From positions 3,112,001-3,176,000 of the forward strand of contig NZ_CP125377.1 of NCBI RefSeq assembly GCF_034008315.1: 64,000 bases of DNA, written 5' to 3'. A program made the translations under genes and the position numbers. Below, one piece after another: positions 17,981 to 27,500 of the stretch. How positions within the stretch are numbered: the stretch's first letter is position 1; the number at the start of each line of letters is the position of its first letter. The DNA is from Pseudomonas sp. P8_241 (GTDB taxonomy: Bacteria > Pseudomonadota > Gammaproteobacteria > Pseudomonadales > Pseudomonadaceae). Under the pieces are notes generated by a model that was not told the origin of the DNA, did not search any database, and worked only from the letters and a program-made list of their open reading frames with translations.

Positions 17981-19009
17981 TCATTTACCCGTCGGACTGG
18001 ATTTGCTCAGCCAGGTCAACAAGGCCTGGTGGAATTTTTCCGGTTCTTCCATTTGCGGCGCATGGCCCATACCGGGGAACTCGATCAGCGTCGAATGAGG
18101 GATCAGCTTCGCCACCTGTTTGCCGAGTAGGTCGTAATGGCCGATTTTCGCCTTGACCTCGGGCGATGCAATGTCGCTACCGATGGCCGTGGAGTCGGAC
18201 GTACCGATCAACAACAGGGTCGGCATCTTCAGGTTGTGGAATTCGTAGTAAACCGGTTGGGTGAAAATCATGTCGTAGATCAGCGCCGAATTCCAGGCGA
18301 CCTGGGTATGTCCAGAGCCTGTGTTCAGGCCGGCGAGCATGTCCACCCAACGATCAAACTCCGGTTTCCAGCGGCCACCGTAATACGTGTTGCGCTCGTA
18401 GGTGCGGATGCCGTCGGCGCTGAGCTTGAGTTCGCGCGCGTACCATTGGTCTACCGTGCGATAGGGCACGCCGAGGGCTTTCCAGTCTTCCAGGCCAATC
18501 GGGTTGACCATCGCCAGTTGTTCGACGTTTTCGGGGTATTGCAGGGCATAACGGGTGGCGAGCATGCCGCCGGTGGAGTGCCCGAGCAGCGTGGCTTTCT
18601 GGATGCCGAGGGCTTTGAGCAACTGTTGGGTGTTACTGGCCAGCTGCTGGAAGGTGTATTGGTAGTTGTCCGGTTTGCTGGAGGTGCAGAATCCGATCTG
18701 GTCGGGGGCAATGACCCGGTAACCAGCGTCGCTCAAGGCTTTGATTGAGCTTTCCCAGGTAGCGCCGCAGAAGTTCTTGCCGTGCATCAGCACCACGCTG
18801 CGACCGTTGGCCTTGCCTTGCGCGGCGACGTCCATGTAACCCATTTGCAGGGATTTGCCCTGAGATTCAAAGGCGAAGTGCTTGAGCGTGTAGGGATACT
18901 CGAAACCTTGCAACTCGGGACCATAGACAGGCCCTTGGGCCGAGGCCGTAAGGGGCAGGGCGGTGGTCAGCAGCAGTCGGGGAAGCCAGCGGGGTAAGGG
19001 CAGCGACAT
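17981..19009 (-). CDS. secreted alpha/beta hydrolase
   Basis: A 342-residue alpha/beta hydrolase with an N-terminal signal peptide (RLLLTTALPLTASA). It has an oxyanion-region motif VVLMHGKNFCGATW, the nucleophile elbow LLGHSTGGMLA (Ser), a likely acid in the LLLIGTSDSTAIG region and the catalytic His in FPGMGHAPQMEEP. It is probably periplasmic. It lies directly upstream of the 2-hydroxyacid dehydrogenase. The substrate cannot be assigned; the fold includes esterases, epoxide hydrolases and haloperoxidases. Confidence 0.85.
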   Translation of the reverse strand: MSLPLPRWLPRLLLTTALPLTASAQGPVYGPELQGFEYPYTLKHFAFESQGKSLQMGYMDVAAQGKANGRSVVLMHGKNFCGATWESSIKALSDAGYRVIAPDQIGFCTSSKPDNYQYTFQQLASNTQQLLKALGIQKATLLGHSTGGMLATRYALQYPENVEQLAMVNPIGLEDWKALGVPYRTVDQWYARELKLSADGIRTYERNTYYGGRWKPEFDRWVDMLAGLNTGSGHTQVAWNSALIYDMIFTQPVYYEFHNLKMPTLLLIGTSDSTAIGSDIASPEVKAKIGHYDLLGKQVAKLIPHSTLIEFPGMGHAPQMEEPEKFHQALLTWLSKSSPTGK

Positions 19010-19092
19010 GGGTTAACTCCATCAAAAATCCGCCGATCCTGGATCGGCTTGATTAGGGCGACATTAAGCAGGCAATCGCCGCCCTTGTTGGT

Positions 19093-19530
19093 TCAACCCA
19101 TCCAGCCCAAAGTCGCGAGTGCCAGCACACTATAGCGGGCACCTTTGGCGAGGGTGACGATCAACAGGAACCGCCCCAACGGCTCGCGCATCACCCCGGC
19201 CACGAGGGTCAGCGGATCGCCGATCACCGGTAACCAACTGAGCAGCAACGACCAATGGCCCCCACGCTGGTAATAAATCCGGGCTTTTTCCAGGCGTTCA
19301 GGACTGACCGGAAACCAGCGCCGATCGCGAAACCGCTCGATACCGCGTCCCAGCCACCAGTTAAGCAGCGAACCGAGGACGTTGCCCAGCGTTGCCACAC
19401 CCAGCAACAACCCGATCTCGTACCGATCGCTGGCCAGCAATCCCACCAGTACGGCTTCGGACTGCAAAGGCAGCAACGTCGCAGCACCGAATGCGGCAAA
19501 AAACAGGCCGATGTACGCCCCGGGTATCAA
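19093..19530 (-). CDS. YqaA family membrane protein (DedA/SNARE-associated type)
   Basis: A 145-residue inner-membrane protein with the YqaA pattern: AFGAATLLPLQSEAVLVGLL, TLGNVLGSLLNWWLGR, and WLPVIGDPLTLVAGVMRE. The only usable start is a TTG (19530-19528) that overlaps the TGA stop of the DUF411 gene, so translation is probably coupled. Proteins of this family are linked to membrane homeostasis; the exact function is unknown. Confidence 0.82.
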   Translation of the reverse strand: MIPGAYIGLFFAAFGAATLLPLQSEAVLVGLLASDRYEIGLLLGVATLGNVLGSLLNWWLGRGIERFRDRRWFPVSPERLEKARIYYQRGGHWSLLLSWLPVIGDPLTLVAGVMREPLGRFLLIVTLAKGARYSVLALATLGWMG

Positions 19531-19979
19531 TGCGCCGGATAGTCCGCAACCACCACATCAGTGCCATCCTTTTTCAAGCCGATGACTTGGTAAGCATCAC
19601 TCATGCCGTCCATTTCCATGCCGGGCGAACCCATTGGCATGCCGGGAGCGGCGACGCCCAGCAGATCGTTGCGCTTGGTCAAGGCCAGCACCTGATCGGC
19701 AGGTACGTGACCTTCGACAAATTTGCCATTGATGAGGCCGGTGTGGCATGACGCGAGACGCGGCGGTACGCCATGCTCCTTTTTGAACTCGCTCATGTTG
19801 GCTTCAACGTGATCCTCGACCTTGAAACCATTGGCCTCCAGATGGCTGATCCACTTCTTGCAGCAACCGCAATTGGCGTCGCGGTGGACTTCGATCGGAA
19901 TCAGGTCGGCGGCTTGAGCCAGGGAGGAAACAAACAGGGCGCTCAGGGCGATCAGGCGCAGGTGGGTTCGCATGGGCAT
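19527..19979 (-). CDS. DUF411 periplasmic metal-binding protein
   Basis: A 150-residue DUF411 protein with a signal peptide (ALSALFVSSLAQA). The mature N-terminus has the metal-site motif HRDANCGCCKKW, followed by the family motif PPRLASCHTGLINGKFVEGH and a Met-rich stretch (APGMPMGSPGMEMDGM). The family is associated with copper or silver binding in the periplasm. It ends overlapping the start of the YqaA-like gene. No other copper gene is nearby. Confidence 0.88.
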   Translation of the reverse strand: MPMRTHLRLIALSALFVSSLAQAADLIPIEVHRDANCGCCKKWISHLEANGFKVEDHVEANMSEFKKEHGVPPRLASCHTGLINGKFVEGHVPADQVLALTKRNDLLGVAAPGMPMGSPGMEMDGMSDAYQVIGLKKDGTDVVVADYPAH

Positions 19980-20267
19980 TGGTCTCGGCTAACGGGCAAA
20001 AAAACGCATTCTGACCTGTTTTATCGGTCAGGCATTCGAGGATTGTTTCCAAGTGCTACAGAGTGCGCCAGCCAGATCATGGTAGATCAATGCTGTCAGC
20101 CGGATGAAGGGGACATTACAACATTGTCAGGTGGTCTCTTGAGCGTCGGTGCTGATGCTCAAGGGGAAAACCCTCAAGATATCGCCGCGATGAAGCCAAA
20201 ACGTTTCATCGGCTGTAACATGAGGCCCCGCCAAGTCGGATACATCTTTCAGTTTCAGGAAACCGCA

Positions 20268-20456
20268 ATGACCCAGTCGCAACGTTTGAAATACTCGATT
20301 CTGATCTCCCTCGTCGTACTGGGAATCATGTTTGGCCTTTCCTGGCTGCAGAACACCGGCGCTATCAGCGAAAAAATGTTCCAGTACATCGCCATCGGCG
20401 TGGCGGTGATCGTGGTGGTCATCAATGGCGTGATGCGCCGTAAGGTCAAGCCCTGA
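20268..20456 (+). CDS. small membrane protein, 62 aa
   Basis: The protein has two hydrophobic helices (YSILISLVVLGIMFGLSWL and YIAIGVAVIVVVINGVM) joined by a short loop, and a basic C-terminus RRKVKP. AGGA lies seven bases before the ATG. A longer in-frame extension to 19773 would run antisense through the DUF411 gene and is not credible. The function is unknown. The 288 bp upstream of the gene (19980-20267) hold nothing I recognise. Confidence 0.7.
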   Translation: MTQSQRLKYSILISLVVLGIMFGLSWLQNTGAISEKMFQYIAIGVAVIVVVINGVMRRKVKP

Positions 20457-20474
20457 TCCAGGGCCCGGTCCTGT

Positions 20475-20843
20475 TTACTGGTGGAGCATGGCGGCAGCCT
20501 TGGGGTGCAGGCTGTAGCTTTTGTCCGGATTGAGGACGATCACACCTTCACTGCACAGGCGCTTCAGCACTTCGCGAACGCTTAGAAAAGACAGCGGGAT
20601 ATCCAGTTCCAGCAAATGGCTGTGCACGCCACGCACCCCGAGGCTGCGGTCGCTTTCGGCGGCCGTGAGCAGGGCATCGATGACTTTGAGGCGAATCAGA
20701 CTGGTTCGCAAACCGAAGTTCTTGAGCAGAACCCTGATCCGTTCGTTGCCGTGGCGTTCGGTACGCGGCTCGAATACGCCGACTCCCATGGAAGTACCCT
20801 TTGGCGCGTTGCTACCGTCCGCTGGCAGTTGCGAGTTGTACAT
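20475..20843 (-). CDS. Fur-like winged-helix protein lacking the metal/dimer domain
   Basis: A 122-residue protein whose core (LLKNFGLRTSLIRLKVIDAL to EGVIVLNPDKSYSLHP) resembles the DNA-binding winged helix of Fur/Zur. It stops where the metal-binding dimerisation domain of Fur would begin, with no HHDH or Cys motifs. It is divergent from pvdQ with 248 bp between the two starts. From memory, P. aeruginosa has a similar Fur-like gene (PA2384) next to pvdQ, so the synteny appears conserved. A role in iron-responsive control of pyoverdine functions is an inference. Confidence 0.75.
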   Translation of the reverse strand: MYNSQLPADGSNAPKGTSMGVGVFEPRTERHGNERIRVLLKNFGLRTSLIRLKVIDALLTAAESDRSLGVRGVHSHLLELDIPLSFLSVREVLKRLCSEGVIVLNPDKSYSLHPKAAAMLHQ

Positions 20844-21091
20844 TGCAAAACTCCTTTTCAGAGCCTGATCAGGAAAAAATGGGCGCTCTTGTATAACTAG
20901 ACGTTTGAGCAGCCCAAATCATGAAGACTTGAATGTAGAAATTTTGTCGAAGCTGTGTGATCGGGTTGTAAGCACTCGGTCCTGTGCCGCGTAAACCCTA
21001 AATTAATTTTGTGAGCTTCGTCCCTAAAGGGAGGCGCAGTGCGTATCTGTACGCAGGACTGTGGCCATCGTTTTTTCGATCAGGAGCGAGC

Positions 21092-23437
21092 GTGATTATT
21101 TCCAGCCAGTTAACCAGGTTGAGCCTGGCAGGCGTGTTTCTGGGGTTGAGCCTTGCAGCGAACGCGCGCACCCAACCCGAGCAGGCGACTGCCGAGATCC
21201 GCCGGACCAGTTTCGGTGTGCCGCACATTCGTGCAGACAATGAACGTGGTCTCGGGTACGGCATCGGTTATGCCTACGCCCAGGACAACCTGTGCCTGTT
21301 GGCCAACGAAATCACCACGGTCAACGGCGAGCGCTCGCGGTATTTCGGGCCGGACCAGTTCACCGTCGAAGAACGTGAAAACCTGACCAGCGATCTGTTC
21401 TTCATGTGGCTGAACAACCCGCAGGCTGTCGCGGGTTTCTGGCAGGCACAAACGCCTGAAGTCCGCGAACTGATTAAAGGTTATGTCGCGGGTTACAACC
21501 GTGCCCTGGCGGAGCGTCGCGCCGAGGGTTTGCCGGTGCAATGCCAGGGGGACTGGGTGCGGGACATCACGGTGCTGGACCTGGTCAAGTTGACCCGTCG
21601 CCTGCTCGTCGAGGGTGGAGTCGGGCAGTTCGCCGAAGCCCTGGCCGGTGCTACGCCACCCAAGTCGGTTACCCAGGCATCGAATGACCACGCCGCTTTC
21701 CAGGTCGCGACTACACGTATGCAGCGTTTCGCGCTGGACCGGGGCAGCAATGCCGTGGCGGTCGGCAGCGACAGTTCTTTCAACGGTCGCGGCATGCTGT
21801 TGGCGAATCCACACTTTCCGTGGGTCGGCGGCATGCGTTTCTATCAAATGCACCTGACCATTCCCGGCAAACTGGACGTAATGGGTGCTGCGTTGCCCGG
21901 TCTGCCGGTGATCAACATCGGGTTCAATCGACACCTGGCCTGGACCCACACGGTGGACTCGTCCAAGCACTTCACCTTGTATCGCCTGCAACTGGACCCC
22001 AAGGATTCGACGCGTTACCTGTTGGATGGTGAGTCCTTGCCGCTGGACAAGCAGACCTTGACCGTCAACGTCAAGCTGGCGGACGGGCAGATCAAGGCAA
22101 TTACCCATGAGGTCTACAGTTCGAAGTTCGGTCCGATCGTGCAATGGCCCGGCAAGCTCGACTGGGACAATCAGCACGCGTTCAGCCTGCGCGATGCCAA
22201 TCTGGATAACGATCGCGTGCTGCAGCAGTGGTATGCAATGAACCGTGCTGGCAACCTCAAGGACTTCCAGGAGTCGGTGCACTCCATTCAAGGCATTCCG
22301 TGGGTCAACACGCTGGCGGCGGACGATCAGGGGCAGACCCTCTACATGAACCTGTCGGTGGTGCCGAACGTGGGCGCCGACAAACTCGCGAAATGCAGCG
22401 ATCCGCGAATCGGCTTGCAGATGATCATTCTGGACGGTTCCAACAGCGCCTGCGCCTGGGACATCGACCCGCAGGCCGCACAAAAAGGGATCTACGCGTC
22501 CAGCCAGTTGCCGCAATTGCTGCGCAAGGACTTTGTCCAGCACTCCAACGACTCGGCATGGATGGCCAACCCGGCGCAACCGTTGACGGGCTATTCGCCG
22601 TTGATCAGTCAGGACGGTCAGCCGCTGGGGCTGCGTTCGCGATTTGCGCTGGCGCGTCTGAGTGCGCTGACCAAAGCTGGCAAAATCGGCGCGCAAGACT
22701 TGCAACACATGGTGATGGACGATCAGGTCTATCAGGCTGAGCAGGTCATGCCGGATTTGTTGCAGTTCTGCGCGACGGGGCTCAGTGCCGATGCAAAAAA
22801 CCTTGCGCCGCTGTGCGTCAGCCTCACGACCTGGGACCGCCATGCAAACCTCAACAGCGGCCTGGGTTTCGTGCACTTCCAGAATGTCATGGAGGCGCTG
22901 GAGCAATTCCCGGATGCCTGGCGTGTGGCGTTCGATCCAAATGACCCGCAACACACCCCACGCGGCCTCGCGGTCGATCGTCCCGAGGTGGCGAAGGCGT
23001 TGCGCGGGGCGATGCTGGCGTCAGTTGAACAGGTGACTGAGTCCGGGCTCAAAGCCAACAGCCGCTGGGGCGATATTCAGGTGGTCAGCAGCGGCGGTCA
23101 GCAGACACCGATTCATGGCGGGCCGGGAGCGCTGGGTGTCTACAACGCCATTCAAAGCGTGCCGCGAACCGACGGCAAGCGCGAAGTGGTCAGCGGCACC
23201 AGCTACCTGCAAGTGGTGACGTTCGATGACAACGGGCCGCAAGCCAAAGGACTTTTAGCGTTCTCGTTGTCCAGTGACCCGGCGTCAAAGTACGCTCGGG
23301 ACCAGACATCGGCCTTTTCGCAGAAGCAACTGGGTGTATTGCCGTTTACCGAACAGCAGATCACTTCCGATCCGCAGTATCAGGTGCAGACCATCCGACA
23401 ACAGGAAGACAAGCCTGGCAAGGTGGCGGCGCACTAA
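21092..23437 (+). CDS. pvdQ: acyl-homoserine-lactone / pyoverdine precursor acylase PvdQ
   Basis: A 781-residue Ntn-hydrolase with GTG start (AGGAG five bases upstream) and signal peptide (LSLAGVFLGLSLAANA). The catalytic N-terminal serine of the beta chain is Ser219 in LDRGSNAVAVGS, released by autoproteolysis just after Gly218; PvdQ of P. aeruginosa uses Ser217. Segments such as RRLLVEGGVGQFAEAL and LLANPHFPW are nearly identical to PvdQ as recalled. In the periplasm it removes the fatty acyl chain from the pyoverdine precursor and can cleave long-chain AHLs. A Fur-like gene lies on one side and a fecR gene on the other. Confidence 0.93.
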   Translation: MIISSQLTRLSLAGVFLGLSLAANARTQPEQATAEIRRTSFGVPHIRADNERGLGYGIGYAYAQDNLCLLANEITTVNGERSRYFGPDQFTVEERENLTSDLFFMWLNNPQAVAGFWQAQTPEVRELIKGYVAGYNRALAERRAEGLPVQCQGDWVRDITVLDLVKLTRRLLVEGGVGQFAEALAGATPPKSVTQASNDHAAFQVATTRMQRFALDRGSNAVAVGSDSSFNGRGMLLANPHFPWVGGMRFYQMHLTIPGKLDVMGAALPGLPVINIGFNRHLAWTHTVDSSKHFTLYRLQLDPKDSTRYLLDGESLPLDKQTLTVNVKLADGQIKAITHEVYSSKFGPIVQWPGKLDWDNQHAFSLRDANLDNDRVLQQWYAMNRAGNLKDFQESVHSIQGIPWVNTLAADDQGQTLYMNLSVVPNVGADKLAKCSDPRIGLQMIILDGSNSACAWDIDPQAAQKGIYASSQLPQLLRKDFVQHSNDSAWMANPAQPLTGYSPLISQDGQPLGLRSRFALARLSALTKAGKIGAQDLQHMVMDDQVYQAEQVMPDLLQFCATGLSADAKNLAPLCVSLTTWDRHANLNSGLGFVHFQNVMEALEQFPDAWRVAFDPNDPQHTPRGLAVDRPEVAKALRGAMLASVEQVTESGLKANSRWGDIQVVSSGGQQTPIHGGPGALGVYNAIQSVPRTDGKREVVSGTSYLQVVTFDDNGPQAKGLLAFSLSSDPASKYARDQTSAFSQKQLGVLPFTEQQITSDPQYQVQTIRQQEDKPGKVAAH

Positions 23438-23453
23438 GTGAATATGTGTGAAC

Positions 23454-23489
23454 AAAAAAGGCCGCATCCCGAAAGGGTTGCGGTCTTTT
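23454..23489. terminator. bidirectional terminator between pvdQ and fecR
   Basis: AAAAAAG is followed by a GC-rich stem (ccgcatccc / gggttgcgg with one mismatch, GAAA-type loop) and then TTTT. It lies between convergent genes and can serve both strands. Confidence 0.8.
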
Positions 23490-24490
23490 CAGCTTTTTGA
23501 AGGTTTTTGCGGGATCGAATTCACCACCAGATTGCCGCTCTGGTTACGCGTCAAATAGACCGGCAAGACCCGTGGAAGGGATTTCACCAGCCCATTGATG
23601 TCCTTGATGTTGTAGATGCCGCCAATATGGATCGAACCGGTGCTGTTATCGGCAACGATCAATGGCTTGTCCAGGTAGCGATTGATTAGTGGCAGCGCAT
23701 CATTCAAAGCCAGGTCATCGAGCACCAGTTTGCCCTGTCGCCAGGCCAGCGTTGTGTCGCTGTCATAGGTCTGGCTGATGCGGGGAGTGAAGTCACCCCT
23801 GCCGTAACTCGCCTGCATCGAAGGTCCCAGGCGCAGACCGTCACCGGGCAGGTCATCGTTGCCGGTGACCAGCACCGAACCTTCGACCAGGTTGACCTTC
23901 ACCTGGTCTTCATACATCCAGACGTTGAATTTTGTGCCTGTCACCCGAATTCGACCTTCGGCAGCCTTGACCACGAAGGGGTGGCGGGTGTCATGGCTGA
24001 CGCTGAAGAACGCCTCGCCTTTGTCCAGCGTGACTTGCCGCTGATTCTTGTAGTTGCTGAACGTCAGCTCGCTGCCCAGGTTCAGCTCGACCTGACTGCC
24101 ATCGTTCAAGGTCACATGACGGACATTGTCGATCGCCTCAAAGTGCTGGTACGAATTTGGAACCCAACCCAGATGCCAGCCGCTATAGGCCGCCAGTGGC
24201 AACGCCAGGGCGCACACCGCAGCAGCAATGCCCAGGGTGCGCCACGGGGTGGCGGGTTTGACGCGAAGCATTGGCACGACGGTGTCCGGACGAGGCAACT
24301 CCCCCGCGACGTCCCAGATTTCCAGCATGGCCTCGTACTCGAACGCATGCAGCGGATGTGCATCACGCCATTGCACGAACGCCAGGCGCTCTTGCTCGGT
24401 GCAGTCATTGGCGTGCAAACGCATGCACCAATGCGCAGCGGCATCGGTGATGGCGTCGTATTCGGCTTCCGAGAGCGTTTGTTCGGTCAT
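23489..24490 (-). CDS. FecR-family anti-sigma / sigma-regulator protein (orphan)
   Basis: A 333-residue FecR homologue. The cytoplasmic N-terminus (ITDAAAHWCMRLHANDCTEQ, FVQWRDAHPLHAFEYEAM) matches the anti-sigma DUF4880 region. One membrane segment follows (LGIAAAVCALALPLAAYSGW), then the periplasmic FecR domain with HVTLNDGSQVELNLGSEL and RVTGTKFNVW. Such proteins relay a TonB-receptor signal to an ECF sigma factor, which normally lies directly upstream; here the upstream neighbour is instead the large toxin-like gene. The proximity to pvdQ recalls the pvdQ-fpvI-fpvR region of P. aeruginosa, so it may serve a sigma factor elsewhere. Confidence 0.88.
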   Translation of the reverse strand: MTEQTLSEAEYDAITDAAAHWCMRLHANDCTEQERLAFVQWRDAHPLHAFEYEAMLEIWDVAGELPRPDTVVPMLRVKPATPWRTLGIAAAVCALALPLAAYSGWHLGWVPNSYQHFEAIDNVRHVTLNDGSQVELNLGSELTFSNYKNQRQVTLDKGEAFFSVSHDTRHPFVVKAAEGRIRVTGTKFNVWMYEDQVKVNLVEGSVLVTGNDDLPGDGLRLGPSMQASYGRGDFTPRISQTYDSDTTLAWRQGKLVLDDLALNDALPLINRYLDKPLIVADNSTGSIHIGGIYNIKDINGLVKSLPRVLPVYLTRNQSGNLVVNSIPQKPSKS

Positions 24491-24586
24491 TGGCCCATCC
24501 TGATTTCCTGCATTCTAACCTTGGAGGCAGCCGGCGAGAACATCGATCATGGCAATTACCCATCAAACGCGCACCTATTTTCGGAT

Positions 24587-27500
24587 TCAAGGGGTGCTGA
24601 CATGCAGTTGGCGTCCCATTTGGGTGATCAGTAACGTCACGCTGTCAGCATTGCCCAGTTGTACAGCCAGTCTGACCAATGGGTCTCTTTTGAAGCGTAC
24701 GCGTGCGTCACTGAGGGTTTTGTCACCGGTCAGTCGCAAAACCTGCAAAAGGGGACGGTCGGTTTCTTCATAGTATGTTTGCCCCAGGTCCTCCCAGACT
24801 TGCAGATCGTCGTTGTAACGAGAGAACAGCTCGGGCAAAGGTGTCTGGCTCGACAATCCCTTTTTGTGCAGATTGCTGAGTGCGTCCTTCAGCGCCCTGG
24901 CCCGCACGCTCGTTGTTTCAATCAGCGTGTGAAACGGTCTGCCGGAGTCGAGATAGGCGATGTCCTCGGTGTTGCATACGATGTGCGAGAGCTCATGAAT
25001 CAACGTGGCGGCGCGGGTGTGAGCCCGGATCGGAAAGGCTGCATCCGACATGTAGTTGCGGTAGTAATCGAAGACAGGCCGGAAGAACTGCTCCGCCAGA
25101 TAGATTTTTCGTTTGGGGTCGGACGGAACGATGAAACCGAATGTGTTTTCCGGGTCCGCGAGGACGCGTCCAACCGCAAAACGTTTGCTGTTCGGTGCTC
25201 TTAGTGTCGGGTCCAGCAAGGCAGTAAAAATCTCTGCAATGACCTTTTCCACCATGGTTACGTGGATGGGCTCCACTTTCGGCACGTCGGCGAAGTCCAT
25301 GATGAGTTGATGGACCGGTGTGACTGCATCACCGGTTTCTTTGAGCAACTGCAGGTTGCGAAAGGCATTCCAGACATAGGTGGTCGCCTGGTTCAGGCCT
25401 TCTTCTATCTCCCGTGCCTTGACCGGGAATCGCACACGGATCTGCGGCATACCGTTTGCGTCGACATTCATGCCTTCCCAGACGGCCATTACAGTTTCCA
25501 CCCGTTTGAGCACGCCCTGGCTTGGGGCCATTGGTAATGCGGGTGGCGGGTCGATGATCCATTGCCGGGTAACACTCTGACGCAAATAGGGCCCCGGTTT
25601 TTTGTTACCGACGATGCGCCAGCGCGTTCGTTTCTTTTCGACCGGATACACCTTGCCTTCAACGGCACCATAGGTCTTTTGGGTTGCGGCGTGCTTATAG
25701 AGCCCGAGTGCCGTGTCCAATGCCATTGAATGCAGCTCTACGTCGCTGGCTTCGTGTTGCTTCAATTGCGTGCGCTCAAGTGCCGTGACCGCAATGTCTT
25801 TCCAGTTGAATGGAGTGTCGGGTGTTTCTGTCGGCAGCGTACTGACGGCAGCAGAAGGGGCGTTCTTCGTGACCATCGAGCCACGCAGTGAGGCGAGTTG
25901 CGCCAGGCCGCTGACCAATCCGGAGACCGCGGCTGTCCAGTGATGGTTTTGCAAGTGTTCGGCAGACGCCTGGATTTGACGAAAACTGCGCCACACCGTA
26001 ATTGGATACGCCAGTTTGCCCATGCAGAACGAAAACATTTCTCGCAAGTCTTCGCCCAACACGTGTTTGACGGTTGCCCATTCACTTTGGGCTTCAGTGT
26101 CGGCCTGGCAACCCAAGAGTTGGCCGAGCAGCACAGCATTATCCTTGAACAACTGCACCAGTACGTTTCCCTTCAGCGGATTGGAAGCAAGACTGACCGC
26201 AGCTTCCTGACTGTCGAGTGAAAACCGCTCTTTGCAGAGTGTCCGGTCGGAATCCGGCAATCGACCGAGAACCCAGTGGCGCAGCATGCCCGGGGCCTTT
26301 AGTTCGGACATCAAGGCGTGTTGATCTTCATACTCCTTGAGGCCGTGCCTGGGGCTGTAAGGCGCCACCAGAACCTGTCTGCCGGAATCGTTGCCGTGGG
26401 TCCCGATCAGATAGACACCGGGTATCTGGATTGTCTGGTCTTTCTTGATGCCGGCAAATTCGAGTGGCCGGATGATCGCGTTTGCATCGTTCACAGTTGC
26501 CCGTGCAGTGGCGTCGGGCATGTCCATGATTTGCTTGATCAGGTCGAAGCCGCTTCCGCTCAGGCGCTCACGCAACTTTTGCGTGTGGGCGTAGTGCATC
26601 AGTTGCCAGGGTACCTGCGATACAAAACGCTTTCTGCGCGCCGGGGCGTCAGTATGGGTCGGCGCAAAATACTGCTTCAGTACTTCTTGATGGCGTTGGC
26701 CAAGGTTCAGTTTTCGTATCAGGTCTTTGACATAGGTTGCGTCGACTTTGCCAGGGATCGGGGTGGTGTCGAGCGATGCGACGGTGAATCGGGCGGCATC
26801 CAGATCATCGAAATGACTGAGTGCAAACGCCGTAAGAATTTGTGTCGACACTTGGGGCGCGGTGAATTTCAACTCGATCTTGTCCGGATCAAGATCAAAC
26901 GTGTCCGCCTTGAGCAGTTTCTGAAGCTCCTGGTGCGCCGTGCGCGCCAGCGAGGGAATGTCACTCAGGCAATCCTGATCATCTTTGACGCAGTCGAGGT
27001 ACTGTTGAAGCAATTCCGCATGCAGGACCTGATCTTCAATGGACGCGTTGGCGAGCCATGCCGGAAGGCTTTGTCGGGTGGTCAGAGCCTTGGCGATGTC
27101 GGTTGCCCGGCGTAACCCGGTCTGAGGCTGGCGCAAGGCTATCTGGTGTAAAAGACGGGCGCGCGTTGCGGTGGACGCCGTCGTGGCAAGTGCCTCTGTG
27201 ACGCTCGTTTCGTCCAGTTGGACAAAAGGCCTTTGCACTTGGTCCAGAAAGTTTTCGTTCACTTGCTGCAGTGGTGCCAGCGTGTAACTTCGCGTGGGTG
27301 ACCGTTCGCTTCGACTTAGATTCTCAAGCAGAAACGTGCGTTTATCGTGCTCCAGCAGGCGCTGATCCAGTTCTGTCTTTAACGCCGGCAATGAAGGGAA
27401 GGGCTCATACCCCAACGCCGGAGTCCACAAAATCGCCTTACCCGATTTCGTCGGGTCCGTATCGCGTCGTTCAGTCAGCACGAAGCAACTGGACAATTTC

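Noticed and set aside
20188..20212. CGATGAA..TTCATCG hairpin as a terminator or sRNA
   Set aside because: No T-run and no promoter could be recognised; a 7-bp stem is expected by chance at this frequency.
19773..20267. A long upstream extension of the 62-residue membrane protein
   Set aside because: It runs antisense through the DUF411 gene and has no ribosome site; the start at 20268 has one.
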